From: CAZSPL01 sp964608735
GTDB taxonomy: Bacteria; JAJVIF01; JAPKYR01; CAZSPL01
Assembly (NCBI GenBank): GCA_964608735.1
Contig: CAZSPL010000025.1
Location: forward strand, 1-26,534
DNA length: 26,534 bases
Reading direction: 5' to 3'
The notes below the pieces were generated by a model. It was not told where the DNA came from. It made no database searches and was given only the letters and a program-made list of their open reading frames with translations. Each line of letters opens with the position of its first letter. Within the stretch, counting starts at the first letter, position 1. The position numbers and the translations under genes were made by a program. This document shows, in pieces, positions 15,043-22,072 of this stretch.

Positions 15043-16723
15043 CCTGCGGCAAATAAGGACGCTTGCCGGCCTGAAGGGCACCCTCACGATGCGCTCCCAC
15101 GCCCGTGACACGCTCGCCCTCGTGCAGTCCATCCTCTTCGCCGTCATGATGGTCTTTTTCTCGATCGTCTTCGCCTCGGGGATCATCAGCACGTTTTATT
15201 TCCTTCGAAAGCACCTCGGGAACGCCCCGGATATTCAGGTGATGGTGCTCGCTAACCTGCTGTGGGGGATCTACGGGCTGTGGATCCTCGTGCCGGTGTT
15301 CGGCTTCCGGATGAACGAATCGTATGACATCTCCAAACTGCTGCATCTGCCGGTGCGACGCACGACGATGTTCCTCGCGAACATCGCGGGAAGCTTCTCC
15401 GATATCACCATCATCATCCCACTTGCGGCGCTGACCGGCATAACTTTCCTGTTCACCATGAGCCAGGCCACGCTTCTCTGGAACATGGCGGTGCTCATCG
15501 TATTCCTCGTCAACATGATTCTCTGCGGCCAGCTCGTGGTGATCCTGATATACAACTACCTGCCGCGCGTGGCATTTTACAAGATCGCTCTCGCCTTCGG
15601 CTTGTTCGCATACATCATATACAGAGCGTGGTTCACCCTGCAGGCTGAAATCGGCAGGCCCATTCATATCTTCGATATCGAGGTCGGGGAAAAGATATAT
15701 ATTTATTTCCCGCACGGGATGGCCACTGCCGCGATATACAACGGATACACAGGCCATTGGCCCGCTGCATACGTGGGATTCTTCTGGCTGCTCGTGCACA
15801 CCGCCGCGCTGGGAACCCTCACCGGCTACCTTTTCTCGCGATGGTATGCCGCCGGGAATATCGAGGGCACCGAGACCGCGGACTCCGGCCGCCGGGGAAG
15901 GGCCCTCGCGGAAATCGTTGCATCATTCTGGGCGCGAGCCCTCAGGAAAATTCTCCCGCTCCAGGCTCTCGAAATCATGCGCAAAGACCATCTCCACCTT
16001 CTAAGGAGCAGGAATTTCCTTCTGTACAAGACCATACCATCCGTAATCGGGCCGGGGATCGTGATGTTCGCCATCTGGTACAGCACCAGCAACTATAAGT
16101 ATATCCAGCGGGATGAAGCGCTCTTCGGATGCCTGATCTACGCCGCGATGATATTCTCGGTGTTCGTCATCACCGCCCAGGCGAATCTGTTTTCGGGGAA
16201 TATGTTCGGCCTCGAAGGGCGCGGGATCTATTCGCTTTTCACGACCGAGGTCGACAAGCGTATCGTGCTGATGGGAAAAGATGCATTCCTTCTCTCGCTG
16301 TTCCTGTTCGACGCCGCGGTCTTCGGCGGATTCACCTGGCTGTTGCTCTCGTGGTGGGTCTACGGGCTGCTCGCGTTCATGCTGCAGTTCAACCTGTTCA
16401 TACTGCTGGTGGCGGCGGGCAATTTCACCAGCCCGGTGCTGCCGTATTACACCGACCTCGAACGTCCCACCGTAAGCGCGCAGCAGGTGATTCTGCTCGC
16501 TATCGTGGAAAGCGTCGCCGCCGCGGTCTCGATACTCATGCTGCTTCCGGTCGCCGTATTATTCATGATCCCGCTCGTGCTTAAGCTCTATCCGCTCCTG
16601 TTGCTGTGCCTGCCGCTCGCGCTGACATATTCGTTCCTCTGGTTATGGGTATCCATCAGGCTCGCCGGGCCCGTCGTGGAACACTTCGAACGCCTGATAA
16701 TGGAGAGGGTCTCGGAGTCTTGA
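15035..16723 (+). CDS. ABC transporter permease protein (ABC-2-like)
   Basis: Large membrane partner of the preceding ATPase. The 562-residue protein has roughly twelve hydrophobic stretches in two halves, separated near residues 285-320 by a charged cytosolic stretch, suggesting an internally duplicated ABC-2-like permease able to work as one chain. The cytosolic segment LHLPVRR near 103-109 recalls the ISKLLxLPVR sequence commonly seen in this type of permease, where it probably contacts the ATPase. The ATG at 15035 lies inside the ATPase gene (8-base overlap), implying coupled translation. The C-terminus ends at 16723, facing the convergent minus-strand TPM gene across 43 bases. Nothing in the sequence tells the substrate. 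Confidence 0.85.
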   Translation: MNDLRQIRTLAGLKGTLTMRSHARDTLALVQSILFAVMMVFFSIVFASGIISTFYFLRKHLGNAPDIQVMVLANLLWGIYGLWILVPVFGFRMNESYDISKLLHLPVRRTTMFLANIAGSFSDITIIIPLAALTGITFLFTMSQATLLWNMAVLIVFLVNMILCGQLVVILIYNYLPRVAFYKIALAFGLFAYIIYRAWFTLQAEIGRPIHIFDIEVGEKIYIYFPHGMATAAIYNGYTGHWPAAYVGFFWLLVHTAALGTLTGYLFSRWYAAGNIEGTETADSGRRGRALAEIVASFWARALRKILPLQALEIMRKDHLHLLRSRNFLLYKTIPSVIGPGIVMFAIWYSTSNYKYIQRDEALFGCLIYAAMIFSVFVITAQANLFSGNMFGLEGRGIYSLFTTEVDKRIVLMGKDAFLLSLFLFDAAVFGGFTWLLLSWWVYGLLAFMLQFNLFILLVAAGNFTSPVLPYYTDLERPTVSAQQVILLAIVESVAAAVSILMLLPVAVLFMIPLVLKLYPLLLLCLPLALTYSFLWLWVSIRLAGPVVEHFERLIMERVSES

Positions 16724-16766
16724 TAATCCTTCAGCGCGCGATGATGCTTCGCGGCGCGCAATAGGT

Positions 16767-17306
16767 CTATTTCTTCACACCGGGGACTTTCTTCACGATC
16801 ATGTCGATCAAATGATCTACAGCCGCGTTCATCCCGTCGTAATACCGGCCCTCGACGAAATACGGCTTAGCAATATCGCCCAGGGCTTCATCCGTCTCTT
16901 TTTCCCCGATGAATTTCTCCAGCCCGAGCCCGACCTCCGACTCGACATGCCGGCATCCGAGGCAAAGCAGCACGAGCACTCCCCGGTTCACTTTCTTCTT
17001 CCCGATGCCCCACCAGTTGTAGAGCAGGGCCGCGTAATCCGGCGGCTCTAAAGGATCGGTCGAGTAAACCGTGGCCACGACAATCGGGATGCCGGTAATC
17101 TCAAAATGTTTGGATAGTTTGACGGTCAGCTCATCGTACTGGTCCCGCGTGAATAAAAACGCGAAATCGTTCACCGGCCCGCGCGGCCCGGGGAGGAAAA
17201 CGCCGTCGCGCATATGTTCCACGAGGTTGCCGCACCGGGCGCATCCGGCTTCGATGCTCTCGATTTCGTCCCCGCATGCCGGGCACCGGGTTTTTTCATC
17301 TGCCAT
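16767..17306 (-). CDS. cytosolic TPM-domain protein with N-terminal zinc ribbon
   Basis: A 179-residue protein. The N-terminus carries a zinc-ribbon pattern with Cys at 8, 11, 22 and 25 (CPAC...CARC); the rest resembles the TPM domain (YgcG/TPM_phosphatase family): VNDFAFLFTRDQYDEL, a central strand FEITGIPIVVATVYSTDP, the NRGVLVLLCLG strand and VGLGLEKF with GRYYDGMNAAVDHLIDMI at the end. It lacks the signal peptide and Gly-rich tail of its upstream neighbour. I start it at the ATG at 17306, which places the zinc ribbon at the N-terminus and has GGTGG a few bases upstream; the frame is open further upstream but overlaps the neighbour. It is the last gene of the lemA operon. TPM domains are linked to phosphatase activity and photosystem repair in plants, but the bacterial role is poorly known. 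Confidence 0.78.
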   Translation of the reverse strand: MADEKTRCPACGDEIESIEAGCARCGNLVEHMRDGVFLPGPRGPVNDFAFLFTRDQYDELTVKLSKHFEITGIPIVVATVYSTDPLEPPDYAALLYNWWGIGKKKVNRGVLVLLCLGCRHVESEVGLGLEKFIGEKETDEALGDIAKPYFVEGRYYDGMNAAVDHLIDMIVKKVPGVKK

Positions 17307-17322
17307 ATTCCACCACCGATGT

Positions 17323-18255
17323 TTAGAACGAACTTCCACCGCCCCCGCCGCCGGAACATCCACCGCCGAAGCTTCCGCCACCGGAACTTCCTCCGCCCCC
17401 GCCGCTTGACGACCACCCGCCCGACGAACCCGACGACCATCCGCCCCAGAATCCGCCGTCGGATGACTTCTTGCCCTTGGCGGGAAGAGTTACCGAACGC
17501 ACGAACTTATGCTTGCACACAGTGCATTCATATTCGCGTTTCTCAAGCCCCGAGCGATTAGTCGTAGGCGCGAGCACCTCGGTTGTCTTGAGAAGTTTTA
17601 CCTTGCCTTTGCATACGGGACATTTTACCCGAGCGAGGTATCCCACCCACATGATAAATCCCACGCAGGCGACCCAGAATGCAATTACGCATCCCACGGC
17701 AGTACCGCATCCGCTCGTCGATGACCCGCTCGAGGACGGGAATTTCTCGCCCTTGATATATTGATTTGCTTCCTCGACTATCGCGATTACGCCCGCGCCC
17801 CAGTTCTCCTGCCCTTTCTTCCAGTATGGTTTCCCCTCATTGTCGACGATTTCCTTGCACAGGCTGTCGGGAAGCGCTCCCTCCATGCCCTTGCCGGGGA
17901 TGATGAAGCACTTCCTCTCTTCCGTGGCGAGGACGAGAAGCACGCCATTGTTGGCGCCCTTCTTCCCTATGCGCTGTTCGTTGAAATAATCGGTGCAAGC
18001 CTTGAAAAAATCCTCGTCACCCTCCGTCACCCACGGGACGGTGACAATTACAAACTCGGTGCTGTTGACATCGCGCACTTCCCTGCTCAGAGCTTCGAGG
18101 CGGCTCTTGTCGGCCGGCGACAGCACTCCCGCGAAATCGTTCACGTAATTCCCATGCGCATCGGGAATCTGGTGCGCATATGCCGCCGTGGCCGCGTATG
18201 CCGCGCAGAAAAGAACCGCGAGGATCAACAGCGTATGTTTAATATTACTCCTCAT
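17323..18255 (-). CDS. exported TPM-domain protein with zinc ribbon and Gly/Ser-rich tail (YgcG-like)
   Basis: A 310-residue protein: signal peptide (residues 1-27), an extracytoplasmic TPM domain (VNDFAGVLSPADKSRLEAL, STEFVIVTVP, NNGVLLVLATEERKCFIIPGKG), a Ser/Gly linker, one membrane helix (about 186-206), a zinc ribbon with Cys at 212, 215, 244 and 247, then a tail (267-310) made almost only of Gly, Ser, Trp and Phe, as in YgcG-type proteins. By topology the ribbon and tail face the cytosol. The ATG at 18255 has GGAG 6 bases upstream and begins right at the signal peptide; upstream in-frame codons are less likely. It overlaps the lemA-like gene by 11 bases. Such proteins are often misnamed methanol dehydrogenase in databases. 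Confidence 0.85.
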   Translation of the reverse strand: MRSNIKHTLLILAVLFCAAYAATAAYAHQIPDAHGNYVNDFAGVLSPADKSRLEALSREVRDVNSTEFVIVTVPWVTEGDEDFFKACTDYFNEQRIGKKGANNGVLLVLATEERKCFIIPGKGMEGALPDSLCKEIVDNEGKPYWKKGQENWGAGVIAIVEEANQYIKGEKFPSSSGSSTSGCGTAVGCVIAFWVACVGFIMWVGYLARVKCPVCKGKVKLLKTTEVLAPTTNRSGLEKREYECTVCKHKFVRSVTLPAKGKKSSDGGFWGGWSSGSSGGWSSSGGGGGSSGGGSFGGGCSGGGGGGSSF

Positions 18256-18820
18256 TGTTATCTCCATGGCTATCGAGAGGCATTTCACTCAAACCAAAAA
18301 AACCGCCTATCGTACTCTCCGGGAAACCGGAGAAGGCCGAATTATATGCGGTAATGGCATCGACGACAATCTCGCGCTGGACGATATACCTGTTATATGT
18401 GCCGTCGATGTTCTGGAACTGGTTGCGCACCGCCTGGTCGTTCGCTACGGCGGGATCGACCATGTCGCGGATCTCCATACTCAACTTCTTGAAATCGTCG
18501 AACCGAGCGTCGAGCTCGGGAAGGCTCACCGCGCTATCCACTTCCGCCTTCATATCTCTGATCTTGCCCATCGCGACGTCGAAATCCTGCTTCTCCCGGA
18601 CATACGTTCCGAGCGGCCCGGGGGTATCCAGTCTCGAAGAGAGGATGCCCTTCAAGGTCTCAAGTTCCTTCATTGCCTTGCCATGCTTTTTCTGAAGCCC
18701 GCCGTATGTCACCGATGCTCCAAGCACGATCGCCAGTATGACCACGAGCGCGATGGCGAGGCATCCTATCCTGTTGATCATGCCGGTACGCCGCATGTCC
18801 TGCTCACGTTTAGAAGTCAC
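18245..18820 (-). CDS. divergent LemA-like membrane protein
   Basis: A 191-residue protein with one membrane helix near residues 15-37 and a helical remainder. The C-terminal part (AITAYNSAFSGFPESTIGGFFG) matches the LemA ending (YNxxIGTFPTSxLAxIFGF), so I regard it as a diverged LemA paralogue; it lacks the well-kept RxxLIPNL segment of true LemA. The start is a GTG (18818-18820) adjoining the lemA stop codon, with GGGAG 9 bases upstream. An ATG 24 bases further in is possible. Sandwiched between lemA and the exported TPM gene, it probably works with them at the membrane. Confidence 0.7.
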   Translation of the reverse strand: MTSKREQDMRRTGMINRIGCLAIALVVILAIVLGASVTYGGLQKKHGKAMKELETLKGILSSRLDTPGPLGTYVREKQDFDVAMGKIRDMKAEVDSAVSLPELDARFDDFKKLSMEIRDMVDPAVANDQAVRNQFQNIDGTYNRYIVQREIVVDAITAYNSAFSGFPESTIGGFFGLSEMPLDSHGDNNEE

Positions 18821-19426
18821 TTATTTCTCTCCCGTTGGGCTGATGTCGATAAGAGCGTCATCCGCGTTTTCGTGAAAATCCACAACCACAAGGGCGCGCG
18901 CGGCATCGCCGAATTCGAAATAATCCGCCGGCGCGAACCCGAATATCGTGGCGAGGTATGATGTGGGAAACGTGCCGATGTAATCGTTATACACCTTCAC
19001 GACATTGTTGAATGCTTCCCTCTGCTCCGCTATCTGCTGCTCGACGAGTTCGAGCTCGTTCATCAGGTTGAGGAAATCCTCGTTCGCTTTCAGGTCGGGA
19101 TATGCTTCCTTCAGCGCGATTATCTGCTTTATATCCTTCGCCACTTCTATCTCTTGCTCGTCGCGGCTTCCCGGCGCTTTTTTCGAATATGACGCCTTCG
19201 AGCGCGCGAGCGCTATCCCGGTAAGCACATCCTTCTCATGTTTCGCATAGCCGCGTGTCACTTCGATGAGGTTGGGGATGAGGTTGGCGCGTTTCTGGAG
19301 CACCGTGTCGACCTGCGCGAACGTACGGTCGATGACGTTACGCATCTGCACGAGCCGGTTATAGCCGTAGAGAAAGGCGATGAGCAATACAACGCAAACG
19401 ACGATTAACGCGAACAGGCACTCCAA
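18821..19426 (-). CDS. lemA: LemA family protein
   Basis: Membrane-anchored coiled-coil protein of the LemA family. The 201 residues start with one membrane helix (about 3-22), then the conserved YNRLVQMRNVIDRTFAQVDTVLQKRANLIPNLIEVTRGYA and, near the end, EAFNNVVKVYNDYIGTFPTSYLATIFGFAPADYFEF, all diagnostic of the family. The start is a TTG (19424-19426) with AAAGGGA about 8 bases upstream; it lies immediately before the membrane helix. LemA genes are widely found beside TPM-domain genes, as here, but the molecular role of the pair is unsettled. It is the first gene of a four-gene operon behind a strong promoter. Confidence 0.92.
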   Translation of the reverse strand: MECLFALIVVCVVLLIAFLYGYNRLVQMRNVIDRTFAQVDTVLQKRANLIPNLIEVTRGYAKHEKDVLTGIALARSKASYSKKAPGSRDEQEIEVAKDIKQIIALKEAYPDLKANEDFLNLMNELELVEQQIAEQREAFNNVVKVYNDYIGTFPTSYLATIFGFAPADYFEFGDAARALVVVDFHENADDALIDISPTGEK

Positions 19427-19461
19427 TTGTTATTCCCTTTATAACAGAATCGTACGGTGCC

Positions 19462-19490
19462 ATTAAATCGCGCCGGGGAATGGATGTCAA
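19462..19490 (-). promoter_or_regulatory. near-consensus sigma70 promoter of the lemA operon
   Basis: On the minus strand TTGACA (19490-19485) and TTTAAT (19467-19462) are separated by exactly 17 bases: a perfect -35 and a five-of-six -10. The start site would be near 19455, about 29 bases before the lemA TTG. This is the best promoter match in the window. Confidence 0.75.
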
Positions 19491-19511
19491 TGATGGTGAA
19501 GACAGAGAAGA

Positions 19512-19569
19512 CACGGACAAGCTTTATAAGGTGATGGAGTGCGATGGTATGGGCAGACGCTTGTCCGTG
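19512..19569. repeat. 11-bp perfect inverted repeat with 36-base spacer
   Basis: CACGGACAAGC (19512-19522) and GCTTGTCCGTG (19559-19569) are exact reverse complements. They share the GGACAAG/CTTGTCC core with the tandem array further along. Confidence 0.6.
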
Positions 19570-19618
19570 GCACACATCCCGTGTCGTGGTTGGCAGAAAA
19601 AAATGACATGCTCCCCGA

Positions 19619-19646
19619 TGTTTCGGGACACCCTTGTCCCGAAACA
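19619..19646. repeat. 12-bp perfect hairpin overlapping the tandem array
   Basis: TGTTTCGGGACA (19619-19630), loop CCCT, TGTCCCGAAACA (19635-19646). The right arm is the first unit of the tandem array, so an inverted copy of the unit core stands at its head. Neither strand shows a T-run directly after the stem. Confidence 0.7.
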
Positions 19647-19720
19647 AAATAAACCCTTGTCCCGAAACAAAATAAACCCTTGTCCAGAAACAAAATAAAC
19701 CCTTGTCCAGAAACAAAATA
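19631..19720. repeat. 23-bp tandem repeat, four copies
   Basis: Units at 19631-19653, 19654-19676, 19677-19699 and 19700-19720 (last one short by two). Units 1 and 2 are identical; units 3 and 4 share one C-to-A change (TTGTCCC to TTGTCCA). Each reads CCCTTGTCC, then GAAACAAAATA. There are no spacers, so it is not a CRISPR array. It lies about 165-255 bases upstream of the lemA promoter. Confidence 0.85.
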
Positions 19721-19721
19721 T

Positions 19722-19745
19722 AACCGTGTGGCACGGGCTGGCGTC
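19722..19745. repeat. stop/terminator repeat, downstream copy
   Basis: On the minus strand this reads TTGACGCCAGCCCGTG then CCACACGG, nearly identical to the copy at 19817-19841, which contains the lipoprotein stop codon. Here the TAG of that copy is TTG. The hairpin CCGTG-CCA-CACGG is followed on the minus strand by TTATATTTTG, so it could be a second terminator. Confidence 0.55.
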
Positions 19746-19808
19746 AACCGGTTCGCATCCCGCTGCCACCACGCGTTACGCCTGCCCGTGGTCTTACTGC
19801 CTATCCAT

Positions 19809-19831
19809 CAAACAAACCCGTGTGGCACGGG
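19809..19831 (-). terminator. intrinsic terminator of the 19839-21929 lipoprotein gene
   Basis: Minus strand CCCGTG (19831-19826), loop CCA, CACGGG (19822-19817), then TTTGTTTG: a 6-bp GC-rich stem and T-rich tract beginning 8 bases past the stop codon. The same hairpin recurs about 95 bases downstream. Confidence 0.6.
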
Positions 19832-19838
19832 CCGGCGT

Positions 19839-21929
19839 CTACCAGTTCACCGGCACCACCGCTCGCCCTATCGCCCCATCATAAGCCGGCACGAACAAAT
19901 AATCGGTCCCCGGCGCGAATGCCCCGCCGACCGTCGACGCCCCGTTGTCCGAAACGCTGAAATTACTCAACACCTTCGGTATCGTATAATCCACCGCCGC
20001 GAACCTTGCCACCCTCCGCGCGAAAGTCGTCGCGCCGTCGATAGTGCCCCAGCACACCATGCGGCAGTCCGGGTCGTCCTGGTCGATGTAGATACTCGGG
20101 ACCTGCGTATACGGCAGCGTCCCGAAAAGCTCGTTATCGGTGAACTGAATCACGCCCGAGCTGTCCTGCGCGAACATCTTTATCGCGATAATGCTGCACA
20201 CGAAAACATAATGGTCCTGCACCGGGTTGTAGTCAAAGTCCTGAATCCCTGCGGCGACGATATCAGGATTGACCGGAATCTCGACCCAGTCGGTGCCGTT
20301 TTTGTGGAAGATTTTATATCCCGATGACGGGCCTCCGTTGGTCAGCACAACGGGGTTGTCATCATCGTCAACAGTGAAGCGGACGATGTCATCGCCGAAT
20401 GTATGCACTACCTCGGGGGCGGTGAACGTCGCGCCGTCGAAATAGCTCCTCTTCAGGCTTTTCAAATCGTTAGTGCCGACGAGATACACATAATTCTGGG
20501 TATCGCAGGCGATATCCGCCGTCGTTTCAAACGCCGAGCTGTAATCGATGGTGTTATGCACGGGGTTGTCGGCTGACACGGGGGTCGCGCCGAATGTCGG
20601 GAATGTCACCGGGTAATCTCTCAACGCGCCGCTGATGATGTACGGTTCGGTTATGCTTCCACGCGTACAAGTCACCCCGGCCGAGTTGGGAAGCATGAAT
20701 TTCCACGGGGCGCCTTCCTTCACGAACGCCTCATATTCGCCGAAACCCTCCATATCGATGCAAGGTTCATGAATGTCGGCGATGTTGACCTTGTGATACC
20801 ACGAGATGAAGGATGGATGATCATAATAATCATGGGGTGGTGGAAGTAATCCGCCAAACCAGGATTCACCTATCGTTTTCACGTCGAAGGCAGTGATGCC
20901 GACAGCCATATCACCTGACCCGGTAGGATGCGCGTAAATATGGTCAAACTCATAGATGAACGATTTTCCCGTTGAACCGGGACCAATGTATACGCCCTCA
21001 ACGGGGTCGATAATATCTCCTGCGGAGAGCATCACTGACGAAATATCTCCCTGCCAGTCCCATACCTCGGCTAACAGGCTTATCCATCCTCCGCCCTCGC
21101 CATTCTCATACCACATAGTATTCTCGGTCACTGTCGCGCTTTCGCAGAATGCCTCGGCGCTGTTCGCCGTGTGAATCGAAAAGTCATCGAGCTCGTATGG
21201 AGCAATCCCCACGGGCAGGTCATAATTGGCGTAGACCGCGTACTGGAATTCGAGGAAGTCGTAGCCGGAACCGTCAACCCATTGCAGGTCATAGTGGCGG
21301 ACCACCTGGTCGCCGTTGAGGAAAACGCCCCTGCTATCGAGGTTTGCAGGATTCGAGAAGAAATCCGAGAGAACCTCGTCCTTTCCAAGCCCGCTGCAGA
21401 AATACTTGAAACCCATGTACCAGGGCTGATATCCGGGGCCGAATGGCGTACCGAGCAAACCGTCCTTATAGCCGAAAGGAACCCCCGAGAAGTCCCACGG
21501 ATTCATGATGTAGGAGTTGCCGTCGGAATTGTCGAGCCAGGGCCCGAAGACGATACCGCGGACATCGAATCCCATGAACTCAGTTGAATTAAACGGATGC
21601 TTGAGGATTACATCGACGGCGACCTTTTTCTGCACCGGTTTCACTTCGAGGGTGTCTAAGTCGATGCTTAGCCAGACCATCGGCGGGGGTTCGAGAAATT
21701 GGAGCACGTTCAGTATCAGGTCGGCGCCGCGAAGCTCAGTGATATCGACCCGGTGTGTACCCGGCTCGATGCTGATATCCCAGAGACCGAGGCAGGCGGT
21801 TCCGCCATGGCTGTCTGTGGATGCTGTATTTATTGCTTCAGCGGGCGTTACGCCGGCCGTCCCAGTCGCGGAACATGATGCAATGAACATCGCGAGGAAA
21901 AGCATTACTGCCGTAAGGATAATTTTCAT
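19839..21929 (-). CDS. lipoprotein with Asp-Val-Arg-Gly-Ile domain and propeller-like C-terminus
   Basis: A 696-residue exported lipoprotein. The signal peptide ends in a lipobox (FIASC, Cys19). Residues 45-130 form a beta-rich domain with LGLWDISIEP, LKHP and FDVRGIV (121-127); residues about 283-350 look Ig-like. Matching parts occur in the lipoprotein at 23306. From about 465 to the end, short strands recur in an order suggesting a beta-propeller (IACDTQNYVYLVG, VRFTVDDDDNPVVLTNG, YIDQDDPDCRMVCWG, GTDYLFVPAYDG), inferred rather than shown. I do not recognise a named family. The ATG has GAGGTG 8 bases upstream. It is followed by a terminator and preceded by the terminator of the exported spermidine-synthase-like gene, so it is its own transcription unit. 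A surface-binding or structural role is a guess. Confidence 0.8.
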   Translation of the reverse strand: MKIILTAVMLFLAMFIASCSATGTAGVTPAEAINTASTDSHGGTACLGLWDISIEPGTHRVDITELRGADLILNVLQFLEPPPMVWLSIDLDTLEVKPVQKKVAVDVILKHPFNSTEFMGFDVRGIVFGPWLDNSDGNSYIMNPWDFSGVPFGYKDGLLGTPFGPGYQPWYMGFKYFCSGLGKDEVLSDFFSNPANLDSRGVFLNGDQVVRHYDLQWVDGSGYDFLEFQYAVYANYDLPVGIAPYELDDFSIHTANSAEAFCESATVTENTMWYENGEGGGWISLLAEVWDWQGDISSVMLSAGDIIDPVEGVYIGPGSTGKSFIYEFDHIYAHPTGSGDMAVGITAFDVKTIGESWFGGLLPPPHDYYDHPSFISWYHKVNIADIHEPCIDMEGFGEYEAFVKEGAPWKFMLPNSAGVTCTRGSITEPYIISGALRDYPVTFPTFGATPVSADNPVHNTIDYSSAFETTADIACDTQNYVYLVGTNDLKSLKRSYFDGATFTAPEVVHTFGDDIVRFTVDDDDNPVVLTNGGPSSGYKIFHKNGTDWVEIPVNPDIVAAGIQDFDYNPVQDHYVFVCSIIAIKMFAQDSSGVIQFTDNELFGTLPYTQVPSIYIDQDDPDCRMVCWGTIDGATTFARRVARFAAVDYTIPKVLSNFSVSDNGASTVGGAFAPGTDYLFVPAYDGAIGRAVVPVNW

Positions 21930-22008
21930 CGATAATTCACCTCTTATTACTTAGACACATCGCAAAGACTGTTAACTAGTAAAGACAATCCGGGAAAGCT
22001 TGAAGTAT

Positions 22009-22033
22009 CAAAAATCCCCGGGATTCCCCGGGG
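22009..22033 (-). terminator. intrinsic terminator of the exported spermidine-synthase-like gene
   Basis: CCCCGGG (22016-22022), loop ATTC, CCCGGGG (22027-22033): a perfect 7-bp GC stem. On the minus strand it is followed at once by ATTTTTG. It lies about 40 bases past the stop codon at 22073. Confidence 0.8.
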
Positions 22034-22036
22034 CCG

Positions 22037-22065
22037 GGCGTGGTGCCAGGCGTGGTGCCAGGCAC
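22037..22065. repeat. 12-bp tandem duplication with GTGCC/GGCAC palindrome
   Basis: GGCGTGGTGCCA occurs twice in a row (22037-22048, 22049-22060) followed by GGCAC, forming GTGCC-A-GGCAC at the end. It sits between the stop codon at 22073 and the terminator hairpin. Confidence 0.6.
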
Positions 22066-22072
22066 TAATCTT

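Larger units (their letters stand above)
19491..19838. other. gene-free intergenic region filled with repeats
   Basis: About 350 bases between the lemA promoter and the end of the upstream lipoprotein gene. I see no gene: the open frames through it come from repeats of 23 bases, which is not a multiple of three, and have no ribosome-binding sites. In order along the plus strand it holds an 11-bp inverted repeat, a 12-bp hairpin, a four-unit tandem array, and two copies of a repeat carrying a GTGCCACAC hairpin. The core TTGTCC recurs in most of them. Confidence 0.75.

Noticed and set aside
16731..16760. Bidirectional terminator between the ABC permease and the TPM gene (GCGCGC repeats)
   Set aside because: Only a 6-bp stem with a 13-base loop and no T-run on either strand; too weak to list.
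19631..19720. CRISPR array
   Set aside because: Units are contiguous without spacers, only four are present, and no cas gene is in the window.
19405..19772. Several overlapping short open frames with repetitive Phe/Trp/Gly protein across the tandem array
   Set aside because: They are generated by the 23-base repeat read in different frames, have no ribosome-binding site, and shift frame at each unit.
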